Made by a program: the position numbers and the translations under genes. Source: Conidiobolus incongruus B7586 (taxonomy: Eukaryota; Entomophthoromycota; Entomophthoromycetes; Entomophthorales; Conidiobolaceae). From it: 25,741 bases of DNA. The stretch lies in the NCBI GenBank assembly GCA_000697335.1, contig JNEM01015273.1:1-25741 (forward strand), read 5' to 3'. Each line of letters starts with the position of its first letter. Position 1 is the first letter of the stretch. Below the pieces are notes generated by a model, which was given only the letters and a program-made list of their open reading frames with translations, had not been told where the DNA came from and searched no databases. Of this stretch, positions 1 through 13,153 are shown one piece after another.

Positions 1-127
1 TTGTATTATTATTTAATTTTTATATTAATATTAAAAAATAAACTATAATTAAAAAATTATAATAAGTTATTTAGTCAGATAAAAACTTTGAAATTAGTTT
101 TAATAAAATTAATTTATACTATCTTTA

Positions 128-579
128 TAATATATAAAATATCTGTATTAATATAATTATTATTATATATCTTTTAATATTTTTAAAATTTTGATGATAA
201 TATTGATATTATTTATATATTTGTTATATTCTTATATTAGGTTTTATAAATAAAAATTATAGTTAAAAAAGTACTCAAAATATAATTTAGTAAATTATTT
301 ATTAATCTTACTTTTTGATATATTAAGACTATAGGTTTTAGAACTTATTATTAAGATATTATAACAGAATATCCAAAAAAAACTTCCTCTTTATCTTTAT
401 TACTTTTGGGTTTAAATAATTAAATCAATGGATAATATACGGTTTAGATAAAATCTAATAAAGAAAACAAAAAAAAGGATATCCTTGAGTTATAAATTAA
501 CAAAGCTAGTTTAAAATAGAAATAATATTAGTTTAGCTATCAAACTAAAAAGGATAATTAATTTTGAAAATATAATATT
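128..579 (-). repeat. Left LTR (3' LTR of the gypsy fossil)
   Basis: This copy aligns with 6191-6656 over most of its length. The clearest match runs from about 231 to 579, including the shared segment around a TTTGGGTTTAAATAATTAAA core. Upstream of 231 the match continues more weakly, through a shared ATTAATATAATT segment. Differences from the other copy are largely C/T and G/A. The outer edge at about 128 is an estimate; the inner edge abuts the minus-strand purine tract at 581-594. Confidence 0.72.
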
Positions 580-3500
580 ATTTTTTCTTTTTTTAAATTA
601 ATATAATCCTTTATTAGTTCTATTTATATCATACTATGTTATTTTTCTTATATTGTTTTAATTGCTTTTAATATATATTTTTTATAATAATATAGAATTT
701 TTTATGAATTATATTATATATAGTATTTGATCTTATTAATAAAACAATATAAGGTTTATTATATATCTGATGTATTTTTTTTGTATTTAATAACTTAATA
801 TAATTATTAATTTTGTATTTTGACTTAATAATTTGATTACTTTTTTATAAATATAATTCCTTAAATACTCAATTTTTCTTATATTCCTATTGATTAATAT
901 AGCATTCTAATTCTGATATAGGTTTAACTTATATATTATCTAGAATCAAGATATTTTTTAATAATTATAATTCTTATCCAAATAATATCTCAAAAGATAA
1001 TATTTAATATAACTAGAGTATTATTTGGTATATAAACAACCTTTTATTAATTTCTTGGTCTTAATCCATTAGATGGTTAATTGACAATTTTTTTAAATAT
1101 TAACATAATATCCGATTAAATCTCTTTATTTTTATTTTAGCTTAAATATAATATGCTGATATAAATTAATGTTTTACTTCAAGTATCTTGACAAGTTTTC
1201 TTATAATATTACAATTGAATTAAGGATATTTATCAGTTATAATGATTTTTAAAAGTTTAAAATATAAGATAATATAGGTGTAAATATATTCAATAATTAT
1301 TTCTATAGTTTGTGCTTTATATAGTATAGTTATTAAATAATGAGATTAGTATTTTGTTGCCATTAGTATATATTAATTACCATAAGTTAAAGGTTTAAAC
1401 TGTTTTAAAAAGTTTAATATAATTTGTTATTTATAATATATTTAGAAGAATTTTTCTATAGTCCTATCAAATATTTAATATGTATAATATTTAATAATAA
1501 TTTCTCAAACTAATTTATTAATTATTAATTATTAAAAATATTTTTGAATTAGATATAATATACCTTTAATACTAAAATAAATTTTAATTATATTGAATAT
1601 TTTAGATAATTTAACTAAATATTATTGTTTTAAAATTATTTATATCTATTCTCCTGCTTTTCTAGTTAAATTATCATTATAGATTAAATATCTTTTATAT
1701 TAATTCTGAGATTATAGAAAGGTTTTGTATAATAAAAACTTTAATAATTTATTATATTTAAATATCTGGTATATTTTTAGTAAATAAGGTTTTTAATTTA
1801 TTGCAGTAAAAATTTCAACTATTATTATAATTTTAACTAATTATTTATTTAATACATTTATTGGAATATTATTTTTATCTAATTTATATTCTATTTTAAA
1901 TTTATAAAACTATAATTTATATAGCTAATAAGTATATTGATTTATTAGATTTGTTGATTTAAGGTATTTTTTAAATATAATATAATTTGTTTAGATTTTA
2001 AAATATCATTGAAATAAATAAAGTTTGAGATATTTTATAATTAAAATAATTGCATATATTTCTTTATAAACTATTATATAATTCAATTTAGCTTTATTAA
2101 ATTTCTTAGAATAATAGCTAATAACTGGTTTTTTTATCTCTTAGATATAATTAAATAAATACAATACTTATTTTTAAATCTAAAGTGTTTATTTTTAAAA
2201 TAAATTCAAGATTATAATTTAATAATTTAAAAATAAAAGTAAAGATTTATATTTTATAAATTTAATAAAAGATCTTTTTAGCTTGTTTATTAAAATCAAT
2301 AAAATTATTAATTTTATTTAACTTAGTTAAAAGTTAAGTTATTTTAGAAAAATCTTTAATAAAATATTAATAATAATTAACAAAGTTAAAGAATACTCTT
2401 ATTTCTTTAATATCTTTAGGTTTAAGCTAATTTTTGATTTATTATATCTTAAATCCATTAGTTTATAATCTTTTATTATTAATAATTGATTTTAAATTGC
2501 TGATTAAATTATATACAAAGTAATATTTTATAAGTTTAATATATAACTGATATTTTTCTTATTATTTTAATATTTTTTAAATATGAATCAAATGATTTTC
2601 TTTGGTATAATTATAAATTATAATATTATTTCAATAAACTAAGATAAAATCATATAAAATTTTTTTTATTATATTATTTATTATAAATTAAAATATTGTT
2701 GGTATATTTAATATACTAAAAAATATAAATTTAAAAATGAAATAATTAGAGAATAAATCAAATCTTGTTAATAGAAGTAACTTTATATATATATATACTT
2801 ATTAATAACCTAAGAATAAATTTAAAATAGTAAAAATAATAGCTTTATTTAAGGAATCAAGTAATTTATTGATTTTAGGTAAAGGAAAAGTATTCTTAAT
2901 AATTAAATGATTTAATTGCCTATAGTTAATATATCATTATATTTTTCGATCTTTTTTATAATTTAAAATATTTATAATAAAATTAACTCTTGAATAATAT
3001 AATTATCTAATATATATTGTAATACTTTATATATTTATTTTAAATTTGCTTATAAAAGCCATTTTATTTTTTATTTGATAAAGGTTATATTTTTATAATT
3101 AACTTAATTTGATAAGTAATTACTATTGTTTTTTTTATTTTTTTAAGATTTATAGATAATATACTTAAAAATTAAATTAATAGATTAATAATAGATTCTT
3201 TATTAATAAAAGTTTTAATATTAATTAAATCTATTTTATTATCAATTAAAGGAGTAATTTTGGATAAATAGTTGACTAAAGTTATTAAATTATAAAGTAT
3301 TTGAATTTTTTTATTTTAAGTAGATTTTTAATTATTATTTTTATACTTTCTTTTTTATCATCTTGATTTATTTTTATTATTTAAAAACAATAATTAACTA
3401 TAGCATATGTATTAATAAGCTAGTTATAACTAAGAATAATAAGTAAATTAAAGTTATCTATCACTAAGAGTTTATATTTTATAATAACTACTTTTATTTA

Positions 3501-6190
3501 AATATTAATATCTTTTATCTCACCTATTGTTTTTATATTGATATTTATAATTATTAATTATATACTAGATAAAATTACTTATTCTTATAAATTCATTACC
3601 TTTATAACTTAATTATACATTATAATAAATTTGTTCCTAGAATTAATAAAAATTATAACTTTTTTACTTTTATATAGTAATAAATTAAAAAATAAATTCT
3701 AAGTTTATTAAACTACAAAAAATATAATTTATAGAGCTTAAACTTTAATCCTATTTTTTTATAACTAAAATCATTAATAAAATAATTTCAATAATCTTAA
3801 ATTATTTAAATTTTTTATATATCAATTATATAATTTTTTTATCTTTTAAAAATAAATAAGGTTTGTTAAAATTATTAATAAGAATTATTTTGATCTTGTT
3901 AATAAAGTTTAAATTAATTATTCTTTTGTTAATATCAAAAACTCACTTATTAATTAGTTTTAATTATAAAGTAATTTTTAAATAGATATTTTTTAAAATT
4001 ATAGCTATTAATCTAATTTTAACTATAGTTTTTGAATATATTAATATTAAGATATTTTTTATTACTATGAAATTTATCCCAGTGTTATTTTTAGAATTTA
4101 AACTTAAAATAATAATTTTTGAATTTTTTTAATATATTAAATTTCTGGTGATTTATATTTTTTTAAAACATTATAGCTATTATTTGATTAATTATTTCTT
4201 TAATTATTTTTTGTTATTAATTCATTAATTTAAATAAGCTAGTATAGATTCTTAGTGATTGTTCTACCAATTATATTACAAGGATATTATATTTTAATTT
4301 TAATATATTTTTAAAGATTTTTATAGCTTTATCTTTAGTTAAATATAATTTTTTTATATTTTCTATAATTTGTAAATTTTCTTTTTAATTTTTTTCATTA
4401 ATTTTTTTGATTATATATTTAAATATTTATTTTAATTTTCTTAAAATATTAAAATTTTTCTTTAAGTTTTTTTTGCTTATTTGTTAATTTTTTTATTAAT
4501 CTTTTTAAAATATATTATATTTGAAATATTTAATAATATAGCTTTTAGATTAATTATAGTTATTAATTCATTATATAAGTAATTAAAAAGAATTATTTAT
4601 TAGTTATTTATATTTTGATTTATAATTATTATTTATGTTTTAAAAGATTAGTTATATTAGTAGATTTATTAAATTATTTTAATTAATATAGTTATTTTTT
4701 ATTTTTTTCTTTATTAGTAATTTTTATCTTAAGTTTAACCATTATAGCTTATTTAATCTCTTTTATTATTTTATATATATTTTTTAATATTTTTTGTTTA
4801 TATTTAAGATTTATTTTATCTTAGTTATTAGAATTTAAATTATTAATATTATATTTATAGTTGTTAAATTTTTTAAGATATGTTTTATTTTTAATTAAAA
4901 CTATTGCTAATATTAAAAAATAATTAAATTTAATCTTATTATTAATAATTTAAAATAATTTTATCTTTTAACTAGATACTATATTTAATTGTTAATTATA
5001 GTTATAATTTACTTATACTATTATTAGTTAAGAATCTTTAACCCTTGTAAATTCATAATATATATAATTTAGTTAATTATAATTATTATAACTTAACTTA
5101 ATATTATTATATTTATTGTAATTAATTAAATTATTATCATTATATCTAATAATTATTATTTAATTTATATTATTTTTGTAATTATATAAGTTATTTTTTT
5201 CTTTAGTATTTAAAACCTTTAAATCTCTTTTTTTAGTAAGCTATACCTTTTTTTATTCAGTTAAATCTTTTTTTTCTTAGTAAATTTTATGTTTTAATTT
5301 TTCTAATAATTAATTTACAATACTTTTATAAAAATAATTTAGAAATAAATATATTTTTTTTTACCCTTTTGAAATAATTATATTAATATTAATAATATTT
5401 AAGTTACTAAATCTTTAAAGCTTATAATTATTTTATTTAAAAAGTTATTCACAGATTTATTTAAGTTTAACTTTAATTTATCTAATTTAGAACTTAAATT
5501 TGTTTAGTTTTAAAACTTAAATTATTTAATAAATTTTTATTCAAATACTTTTTATATTTTGATTTTTATTATATTAAGTAACTAGATTTATATCTTATAA
5601 TTATTAGTTATAATTAATTTAAAATCTTAAATTATTCTTTCCAAATTATCTTGATTCATATAAATAAAAGTTTTAATCTTCTTAATATAGAGTTTATAAT
5701 TATTATTGCTTTTAAAATTTAAATAATTTCTTTTTTTAAGTTTTATAATTTCTTAATATTTTATTATTTTATACTTCGTCATAAAATTATTTATAAAGTT
5801 AGTATTGAGAAGGATTATCTTTTAAAATAAATATATCTTTAAAAATCTTCAATTCTCTTAACTTTTTTAAATCTTTTCAATATACTTCTTTTAAAAAAAT
5901 TGATCTTTTTTTTCTAATTAATTTTTTGTGTTTTTCTTCTTTATTTTCTTTATTTGCTTAATTAATTAAAATCTATATTTTTTTAGATAAATAATTAATT
6001 GCTTATAATATCAATTCTAAGATAACTTCAAAGTATTTATTCTAATAAAACTAGTAATTTAAGTATTAAATAAAGATAATCTTAATTCTAACTTGTTTAA
6101 ATTTTTTTTAGTTATAATTCTCTTTATATTTTTTAAAATTGTTTTCTTTTTTTTAAATATAATAATAATAATATAATAAAATATATAAGT

Positions 6191-6656
6191 TGTAATACTT
6201 TTGTATTGTTAATAAAATTAATATAATTGTGATGTTTAAATCAATATTCTTTCACAAAATCTAATAGTAATTTAGATTCTCCGCCAATTAATATTGTGTT
6301 TTTATATTAAGTTTTATAAATAAAAATCATAGTTAGAAAATTACTCAAAATATGATTTAGTAAACTATTTATTAACCTTGCTCTTTAATATATTAAGCTT
6401 GTAGGTTTTAAAACTTATAGTTAAGATATTATAATAGAATATCTAAAAGAAAAAAATTTTTTTTCTATCTTTATTACTTTTGGGTTTAAATAATTAAATC
6501 AATGAATGATATAGGGTTTAGATAAAATCTAATAAAGAAAACAAAGAGAACAAAGAGTATCCTTCAATTATAAACTGACAAAACTAGCTTAAAATAGAAA
6601 TAATATTGGTTTAGATATCAAAACAAAAGGGATGATTAATTTTGAAATATAATACA
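6191..6656 (-). repeat. Right LTR (5' LTR of the gypsy fossil)
   Basis: This copy matches the left LTR and keeps more G and C, so it is the better-preserved one. On the plus strand it starts TGTAATAC and ends AATACA, which fits the usual TG...CA termini of LTRs. No clear primer-binding site is visible next to 6191, which is not surprising given the decay. The boundaries rest on these termini and on where similarity with the left copy stops. Confidence 0.72.
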
Positions 6657-8963
6657 TTTGATAATCAATTAAACTATATTATTTTTATTTAAATTACAAG
6701 AAAATATTTTTAAACATATTGATATTAATTGAGAAAATTAGTAATATACTTATAATTGAAATAATTTTTATATTAAATTGTTATTATTTTAAGTTGTTTA
6801 AAATTGTAATTTCATTATAATATAAAATTCACCAGAAAATTATATCAAAAGCTCTACAAAATTTAATATGATATTATTTAAATTTAAATGTCAAAAAAAG
6901 TAATTTTAAAAAAATTAATAATTAAATAGAATACAAAATATAATCAAAAGTATCAATTTTGTTTTAAACGACAATATATATGGCAATAAAAAAATGAAAA
7001 TATTATATGTTTAATAAATGCAAAATTGTCAATATTAAGTAAAATATATAAATTAATAAATACTTTTTATATTAGAAGGATAATAAAATCAATATCTGAA
7101 TAATGACCAAGAAAATATACAAAAACATATTTGAAATGATATTATAAATAAATAATTTACAATTATGTAAAATAATATAAATAATTATTGATAATTAATA
7201 AGAAAATTGGTTAATTATATTTGAAAAAGTGATATTATAGTATTTTCATTTTGAGAGTATATGTGTTTTTCCAATTATAAATTTTAAAAATCTGTAATAA
7301 GAATATAGTTTTGTAATATTAAAAAGTAGTTAATTTCTAAAAGATTAATTAACAATTCCTTTGCCACGTATATATTATATATTCTATATCAATATTAATT
7401 TAATATAATATTTATTTTTTAAAAACTTACAAAAAAGGTTAATTTATATTCAATTCTCTTAAGAATAGGTATTTTTAATATTGGGATTTGTTTCTAATAA
7501 TCATTTATATATTGAACTATAATTATTATAAAAATAGTCTAAAAAAATTCTATGAAAAAGTAATATATAGATATTGATTTTTGATAATATAATATTAAAT
7601 TCCTTCAATTAAATCGAATATCTAATTATTTTTGACAAAGATACAAAAAAATAAGAAAAGGATTGCTGGTATATAGTTTTTGAAAAGAATATTTAAATTG
7701 AAATTATATTATTGATAAATCTTTTAATTTATTTCAGTTTCAAGATTCACAAACTTGAAATAATTTTCATGAAAATTATAAGATTTAATTATATTGTAAT
7801 TCCTTTATGGGTATCATGGGTGGTGTAATGTGGGGGGCAATGGCTGTTATTGTTACCTAATAGTAGGTAAGTGTGTTTGAAGGTTTATTGGCTAAAGTGG
7901 TGGTTGAAATAAGTTATTGGATTTGGCCATTAAGACTGATTAATATTACAACATGTGTCGCAAGTAATTGTTAATTAAAGTAAAGCCTCCTTGTAGAATA
8001 GTAATCCGAGGTTAGAAATGGGGTCAAGGGTAGCACTTTGGGATCTCACAATATCATAAATTTCACTAGTACAAATTAAAATATTATGAATTTTTTTACC
8101 GTTTCACTTTTGATCAAATATTAAGTACAAAATTACATGATGCTTTATATTATGAATCATTGGTAATCATTGCCATGTTCGGACTGAAGCTAAACTGCAC
8201 ATTCCAGCTTGATTAAAAAATATAAGCCTTCAATCACTTGTAATTAAATCTTATTAACTAGAATAATGAAATTATATTATAATATTAAAAATTCAAATTA
8301 TTTTCAAATACTGATTTTATCAGTGTTATTAATGAAGTTGACCCTAAAAATTGATTATTTTAGTTATTGAATTAAGTTATAAATATTTATACTAATTACG
8401 ATTTGAAAAAGATTAGAGTTATACATAGTTAAAAATTAACATCAATAAATTAAAATTTTTCATTGTAAATTTTTTGTAATATTATTTAATATAAATGACA
8501 CTGAGAATTAATTTATATAATTCAAATTCAAAATGATTTAATATAAATAATTACGCATATTAAATTTGTTTAATGATAAATTTATAGTGATATTTAATAT
8601 TCAATGGAGAAAATATATATGAAACTATATAATTATTATTAGTATATTAAATATAAATTTGAGTTCATATTGGTAATGAATTCATTTTATAAAATTTATT
8701 ATTTATTAATAACATAATTTTTAGGTTAATTTTATATTAATGTTTCACACATTAAATGGAAAGCTTGATAAATGTTAAATAATAAACCTGAATCAATGAA
8801 ATCATCAATATTAATCCCATTATTTTCAAATAAAAAATTTAGTTGAGTGATTAATTTGATGTGGTCATTCAATTAATACAAGTCATCCTCAAGTCTTTAG
8901 TATTCATTAACTCTTATTCAAGTTTATTTACATTAAGTTATTATTTCTTTTTAATCTTTTAAT
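6657..8963. other. AT-rich gene-free stretch upstream of YPK1
   Basis: Apart from the GC-richer island at 7795-8060 and a lesser one near 8165-8210, I see only AT-rich sequence with frequent stops in all frames. The last few hundred bases before 8964 presumably hold the YPK1 promoter and 5' UTR, but no specific site can be defended. The part next to the retrotransposon is as AT-poor in G and C as the element, which could reflect old element remains or spread of mutation from it. Confidence 0.5.
7795..8060. other. Unexplained GC-richer, G-rich island
   Basis: This stretch stands out against its surroundings. It has runs GGG (7809-7811), GGG (7818-7820) and GGGGGG (7832-7837), a perfect 7-bp hairpin (TTACCTA at 7853-7859, TAGGTAA at 7864-7870, 4-base loop), and a consensus splice donor (AG|GTAAGT near 7867). 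A 17-codon plus-strand frame from ATG 7807 ends in tandem stops at 7858-7863. It could be a structured non-coding RNA gene, a relic of an inserted gene, or a 5' UTR exon. I compared it mentally with tRNA, SRP RNA and spliceosomal RNAs and could not make a firm match. Confidence 0.35.
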
Positions 8964-11092
8964 ATGTCTTGGAAATTGACCTCAAAAAGTAATATCTAAT
9001 AATTTATTTCTTCATTTTGTTTTTTTTCTGTAACTTTGAGTTATTAATTAATATTCATCAATTTAGAAAAAGAAAAGGGTGATGGTAATACATCCAATTT
9101 TGAAGTAACTTCACCACCTCCACCTACCAATGCCGAACTTTTAAGCTCGTCCAAATCCGACTTGCTTTTATTGCGACTGGTCGAAGCTAAAGATCTCAAT
9201 CTTTCATCTAAAAAGGGCGGCAAGGGTTCCTCTTATTATCGAGGTCTCCCTTATGTCGTTGCAGAATTCGATAAAAATGAAATTGTAATCGACGCTCTCG
9301 GAGGGGATTTGGATAACCCCGTTTGGAAATATCGAGCTCACTTGTAAGTTATCAATTTTTCTTTATTATTTTGAACTTTAGATGACTATATATTCTTTCT
9401 TAAATCCCTGGATTGTCATATTATTAGTATTATTATAAGTTGATAATATTTTTTAGATTTTTTTTTATAATTTGAATTAAAATATAATATTTGAATATAA
9501 TTAAAACTAAAATCAAAACTATTTAGTGATGTCTCTCGAGAGAGTGATTTAACTTTGAGTTTATATATCAGAACCGTTCAAGATGGGAACGTCGATCCTC
9601 GTGGAGGCTCTCATAGTGAATTTTTAGGTTGTATTAAAATTACTCCCGAATTTACTCACCAGGTAAATATTTTTTCATTTCTAACCAAAGAATTTTTGTA
9701 TAATTTTTAAATAGAAATTATGCGATGATTGGTATCCGATTACGGCAAATGGCAGTATAAGAATACAAACTTGCTTCAAGGCTCAAGCTGTAAATTCATT
9801 TTTCCAATTTGTTGTTTTATTGCATATTCATATTATATATTTAGGATGCTGAATTATCTATTCAGGATTTCGATCTCTTAAAAGTGATTGGTAAAGGTAG
9901 TTTTGGTAAAGTGATGCAAGTACGTAAAAGGGATACCAATCGTATTTACGCTATGAAAATTTTAAATAAGAGTAAAATCGTATCTCGAAGCGAAGTCACG
10001 CATACGTTAGCCGAAAGAATCGTTTTAGCTAAAATTAACCATCCCTTTATTGTTCCCCTCAAATACTCTTTCCAAACTCCCGAAAAATTATATCTCGTTT
10101 TAGCATTCGTTAACGGTGGTGAATTATTTTATCATCTTCAACAAGAGCATCGATTCGATGAAAATCGAGCTAGATTCTATACTGCCGAATTACTTACCGC
10201 TTTAGAATGTCTTCATGGCTATAATATTATTTACAGAGATTTAAAACCTGAGGTAAAATTCAACCAAACTTATCATCTTGTATTATATCATTAATTTTAT
10301 ATAGAATATTTTATTGGATTGTAATGGTCATATTTCTCTCTGCGACTTTGGTTTGTGTAAATTAAATATGTCTGAAAACGATACCACCAACACCTTCTGT
10401 GGCACACCCGAATATTTGGCACCCGAACTCTTATATGGTCAGGGTTATACCAAAGCTGTTGATTGGTGGACATTGGGGGTTCTTTTATATGAAATGCTCA
10501 CCGGTCTCCCACCTTTCTATAGCGAGAATACAAATGAAATGTATCGAAGAATTTTGGAAGATGAACTCGTTTTCCCGGATGATATGAGTGTCCGTGCTAG
10601 AAGTTTACTTAGAGGGGTAATTTGAATACATTATTATAGTTTGTATAAAATTTATATTCATATTTGATATAGTTATTGAACCGAGATCCCACCCAACGTC
10701 TGGGTAGCAAAGGTGCTCAAGATATTAAAAGTCATCCCTTCTTCGCCGAAATTGATTGGGGTAAACTTTTGGCTAAAAGATATCAACCTCCTTTCAAACC
10801 CAATGTGGTAAGTACATTCCTATTAATTGAAATAAATTGTGACATTAAGCATATGGTAGGCCTCTTCATCTGATACATCCAATTTCGACGAAGAATTCAC
10901 ATCTGAACTTCCTCAAGATTCGGTTACAAACGATTCTCATTTGAGTGAAACCGTTCAAAAACAATTTGAAGGCTTTACTTTCGATGGAGATGGTGGTGTT
11001 ATGAGTTTAGTAGGATCAATGGGTAATTGGTTTTATTTGTTTCATTTCTCAATATTTAATTCTCTCTTTTTTTAGATCGTCTCAATGTTTAA
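8964..11092 (+). CDS. YPK1: AGC-family serine/threonine kinase, Ypk1/Gad8 type, nine exons
   Basis: Exons 8964-8988, 9067-9343, 9527-9662, 9715-9789, 9845-10252, 10305-10616, 10673-10807, 10860-11022 and 11076-11092 join into 515 codons plus TAA, with every splice phase agreeing. The product starts MSWKLTSKK, the family's characteristic start, which supports the 25-nt first exon. Residues ~41-170 look like the C2-like region that precedes the kinase domain. Kinase landmarks: GKGSFGKV (187-194), Lys209, YRDLKPEN (301-308), DFG (321-323), TFCGTPEY with activation-loop Thr337. The tail has SNFDEEFT (463-470), a turn-motif candidate Ser477 and hydrophobic motif FEGFTF (492-497) with Thr496. In the family, TORC2 phosphorylates the turn and hydrophobic sites and Pkh/PDK1 the activation loop; targets include sphingolipid and membrane-stress control. 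Sequences such as [20 protein letters not shown] favour Ypk over Sch9. It is shorter than yeast Ypk1 (680 aa), mostly at the N terminus. Confidence 0.93.
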
Positions 11093-13020
11093 TTTATCTT
11101 CACCTTTGAAATTATCGATTATTGGTAAGGGTTAGATTTCCATAAAGTTTTAATGGATACCACATCGCAACATCATTATCATCATAATTTTATCTGACCA
11201 ATTCTTTCAAAATTTTTTCAAACTTGTCACTTTAAATAAACCAAACCATTATATAAGTATTTTCAATTTATATTTTATATTTTATAACTTTCTATAAATT
11301 CTTCAACATCAACACAATGTATCTGATTCTCCTTGTGTTCATCAGTTAATTTCAACTGTGTTTATATTTGAATTAATTTATTTTTATTGATTTTAATACC
11401 AGTTATATAATTCATAAAATTGTATTAATTTATCTATTTGAAGATTTCAATATTTACTTGATTTTAGTGAAAATGATATTCTTCAAACAACAAACTATAT
11501 TAAAATGACTTATACAATGAATTAATTTTATTATTTAAAATTTATTATTAAACTATTATTTAATCTATAAATTTTATTAATTTATTTTTTAATATATGTT
11601 TTTTTTTGAATTATCAGAAAAAAAGAATTTGTTTATTAAAATTAACTAATTGGATTTAATTCAATTATAATATTGAAAATTATGAATAAAAATATAATAA
11701 ATAAAATAATAAAAAATTATAAATAGTAATATAATCAAATTTATAATAATATTGGCAATTATGAGAAAATTTGTTAAACAAAAACAATATTAAATGCAGA
11801 GCCAAAATGAATTAATATAAGTTTTGATTTTATCAATATATCAATATTAAAATATATAAGTAATAAACTTTAGGAACAAAAATATTTAAAGTAAAATTTT
11901 AAAATATCAATTATTTAAAAGAATATAATATCTAATCAAGCTAAAAGCAGTTGAAATATAAATAACTAATAATTTACAAAAATGATAGTTATTATTAAAC
12001 TTATGTATATATAATTTGATAATCTATGAATAATTATAAATATATTTATAGCCTAATTTAACATTTGAGAACAATAAGCTATTAATATTCTAAAATTTAA
12101 TAATTGAAGATATACTGAATATTAATATAAATATTTTATAATTATTACAACTTTAACAAGAAAACTATTTGGAGAACTTAATAAAATTTTAAATTTATTT
12201 TATATTAAAATTGATTTTTAATTGATGTTTGAACTAAAAACTATATGACAATTTATGTAAAATATTCTAATATTTCAAATTAAAATTATAGTTGAAAAGT
12301 CAGATATTAGTCACTAGTAATATTGACTAATTAGTTATATATAAATAATCTAAATGAATAAATTAATTCAAATGTTATTAAATAATTATTAAATTCTAAA
12401 ATATCAAGCTGTAGTGATAGTATAGCTATGTAATAATGAATATTCATTTATTAAGGTAATCAGTGTCATGAACTGATAATAGTGCAACTAAAGCATAGTA
12501 GTGATAAGTAGTATCAATTCAAGTAAATAGAACTCTCATGTCAGTAAATTTACATTCTTTCCCAGCTTATTATTATAATATACTTACTATACTAGCTGAT
12601 AATACAAAATTTAACTGAAAAATTCATAATAATAATTTATAGAATATGGTTATTATTTATAGTTAGCCAATTGACATTTAGAAAAATGGTTAATGATAAA
12701 TAATTGGGTTAAGTCATTTCAATTTAATTGAGTAAATGATTTTGAAAGTTAATGAAGTAAGTTAAACATGTTTCTTACATGTCATTATTATTATATAATA
12801 TATATAAGTATAATTCATTCAAAATCTATTTTGTGAAAAATTGATTTGAATATGTATTGTTTCAAATTTGAGTTAAAGTGGAAAATATTAGTGAGTTTAA
12901 AAAATTTGATAGGGTTATTTTATGCAATAGTCTTAACATTGAACTATACATTTGATTGTTTTTGAGATAATACTGTAAATTGTTGAGTGACAATCGATTC
13001 ATGCTAACGTAATCGATTTT
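11093..13020. other. AT-rich intergenic stretch downstream of YPK1
   Basis: No coding frame, RNA gene or repeat that I can defend. The first ~200 bases should contain the YPK1 3' UTR. The minus-strand frame at 12862-13050 has no recognisable features and ordinary AT-driven composition. A slightly GC-richer patch near 12400-12560 remains unexplained. Confidence 0.5.
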
Positions 13021-13153
13021 TGACAAAGAATAATTACTATATTTAATCATAATGACTATTTGAATATTAAAGATGAAGCATTAGTTAAAATAATTTTTAT
13101 AATATTAATTGGATTGACTTATATTAAATGCCATATTAAAAAGGATAATCAAA

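Larger units (their letters stand above)
128..6656 (-). mobile_element. Ty3/gypsy LTR retrotransposon fossil, minus strand, heavily decayed
   Basis: Two related ~450-bp flanks (about 128-579 and 6191-6656) bracket ~5.6 kb of very AT-rich DNA. Short minus-strand stretches recall Ty3/gypsy pol landmarks in the right order: an aspartic-protease-like block near 3618-3662, reverse-transcriptase blocks near 2688-2742 (FGLTNAP region) and 2510-2662 (YxDD region and the following LYIKL-type block), an RNase H block near 2050-2128 (SKKFNKAKLNY), and an integrase-core block near 1130-1195 (the STAYHP region). Protease-RT-RNase H-integrase order separates gypsy from copia. A purine run on the minus strand next to the left LTR (581-594) fits the polypurine tract, so the right LTR is the 5' one. 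The gag side (about 3.7-6.2 kb) is unrecognisable. The element is broken throughout, with breaks in the tens at least. Outer boundaries are approximate and no target duplication was found. RIP-like decay prevents a clock age, but it looks old. Confidence 0.8.

Noticed and set aside
7795-8060. tRNA, SRP RNA or spliceosomal RNA gene
   Set aside because: A-box-like and SRP-like fragments exist, but I could not build a cloverleaf or a proper Alu and S domain, so only an unexplained island is reported.
8964-11092. Identity as Sch9
   Set aside because: Sch9 also has a C2 region, an AGC kinase domain and an FxGFTF-type motif, but [27 protein letters not shown] and [14 protein letters not shown] fit Ypk/Gad8 better.
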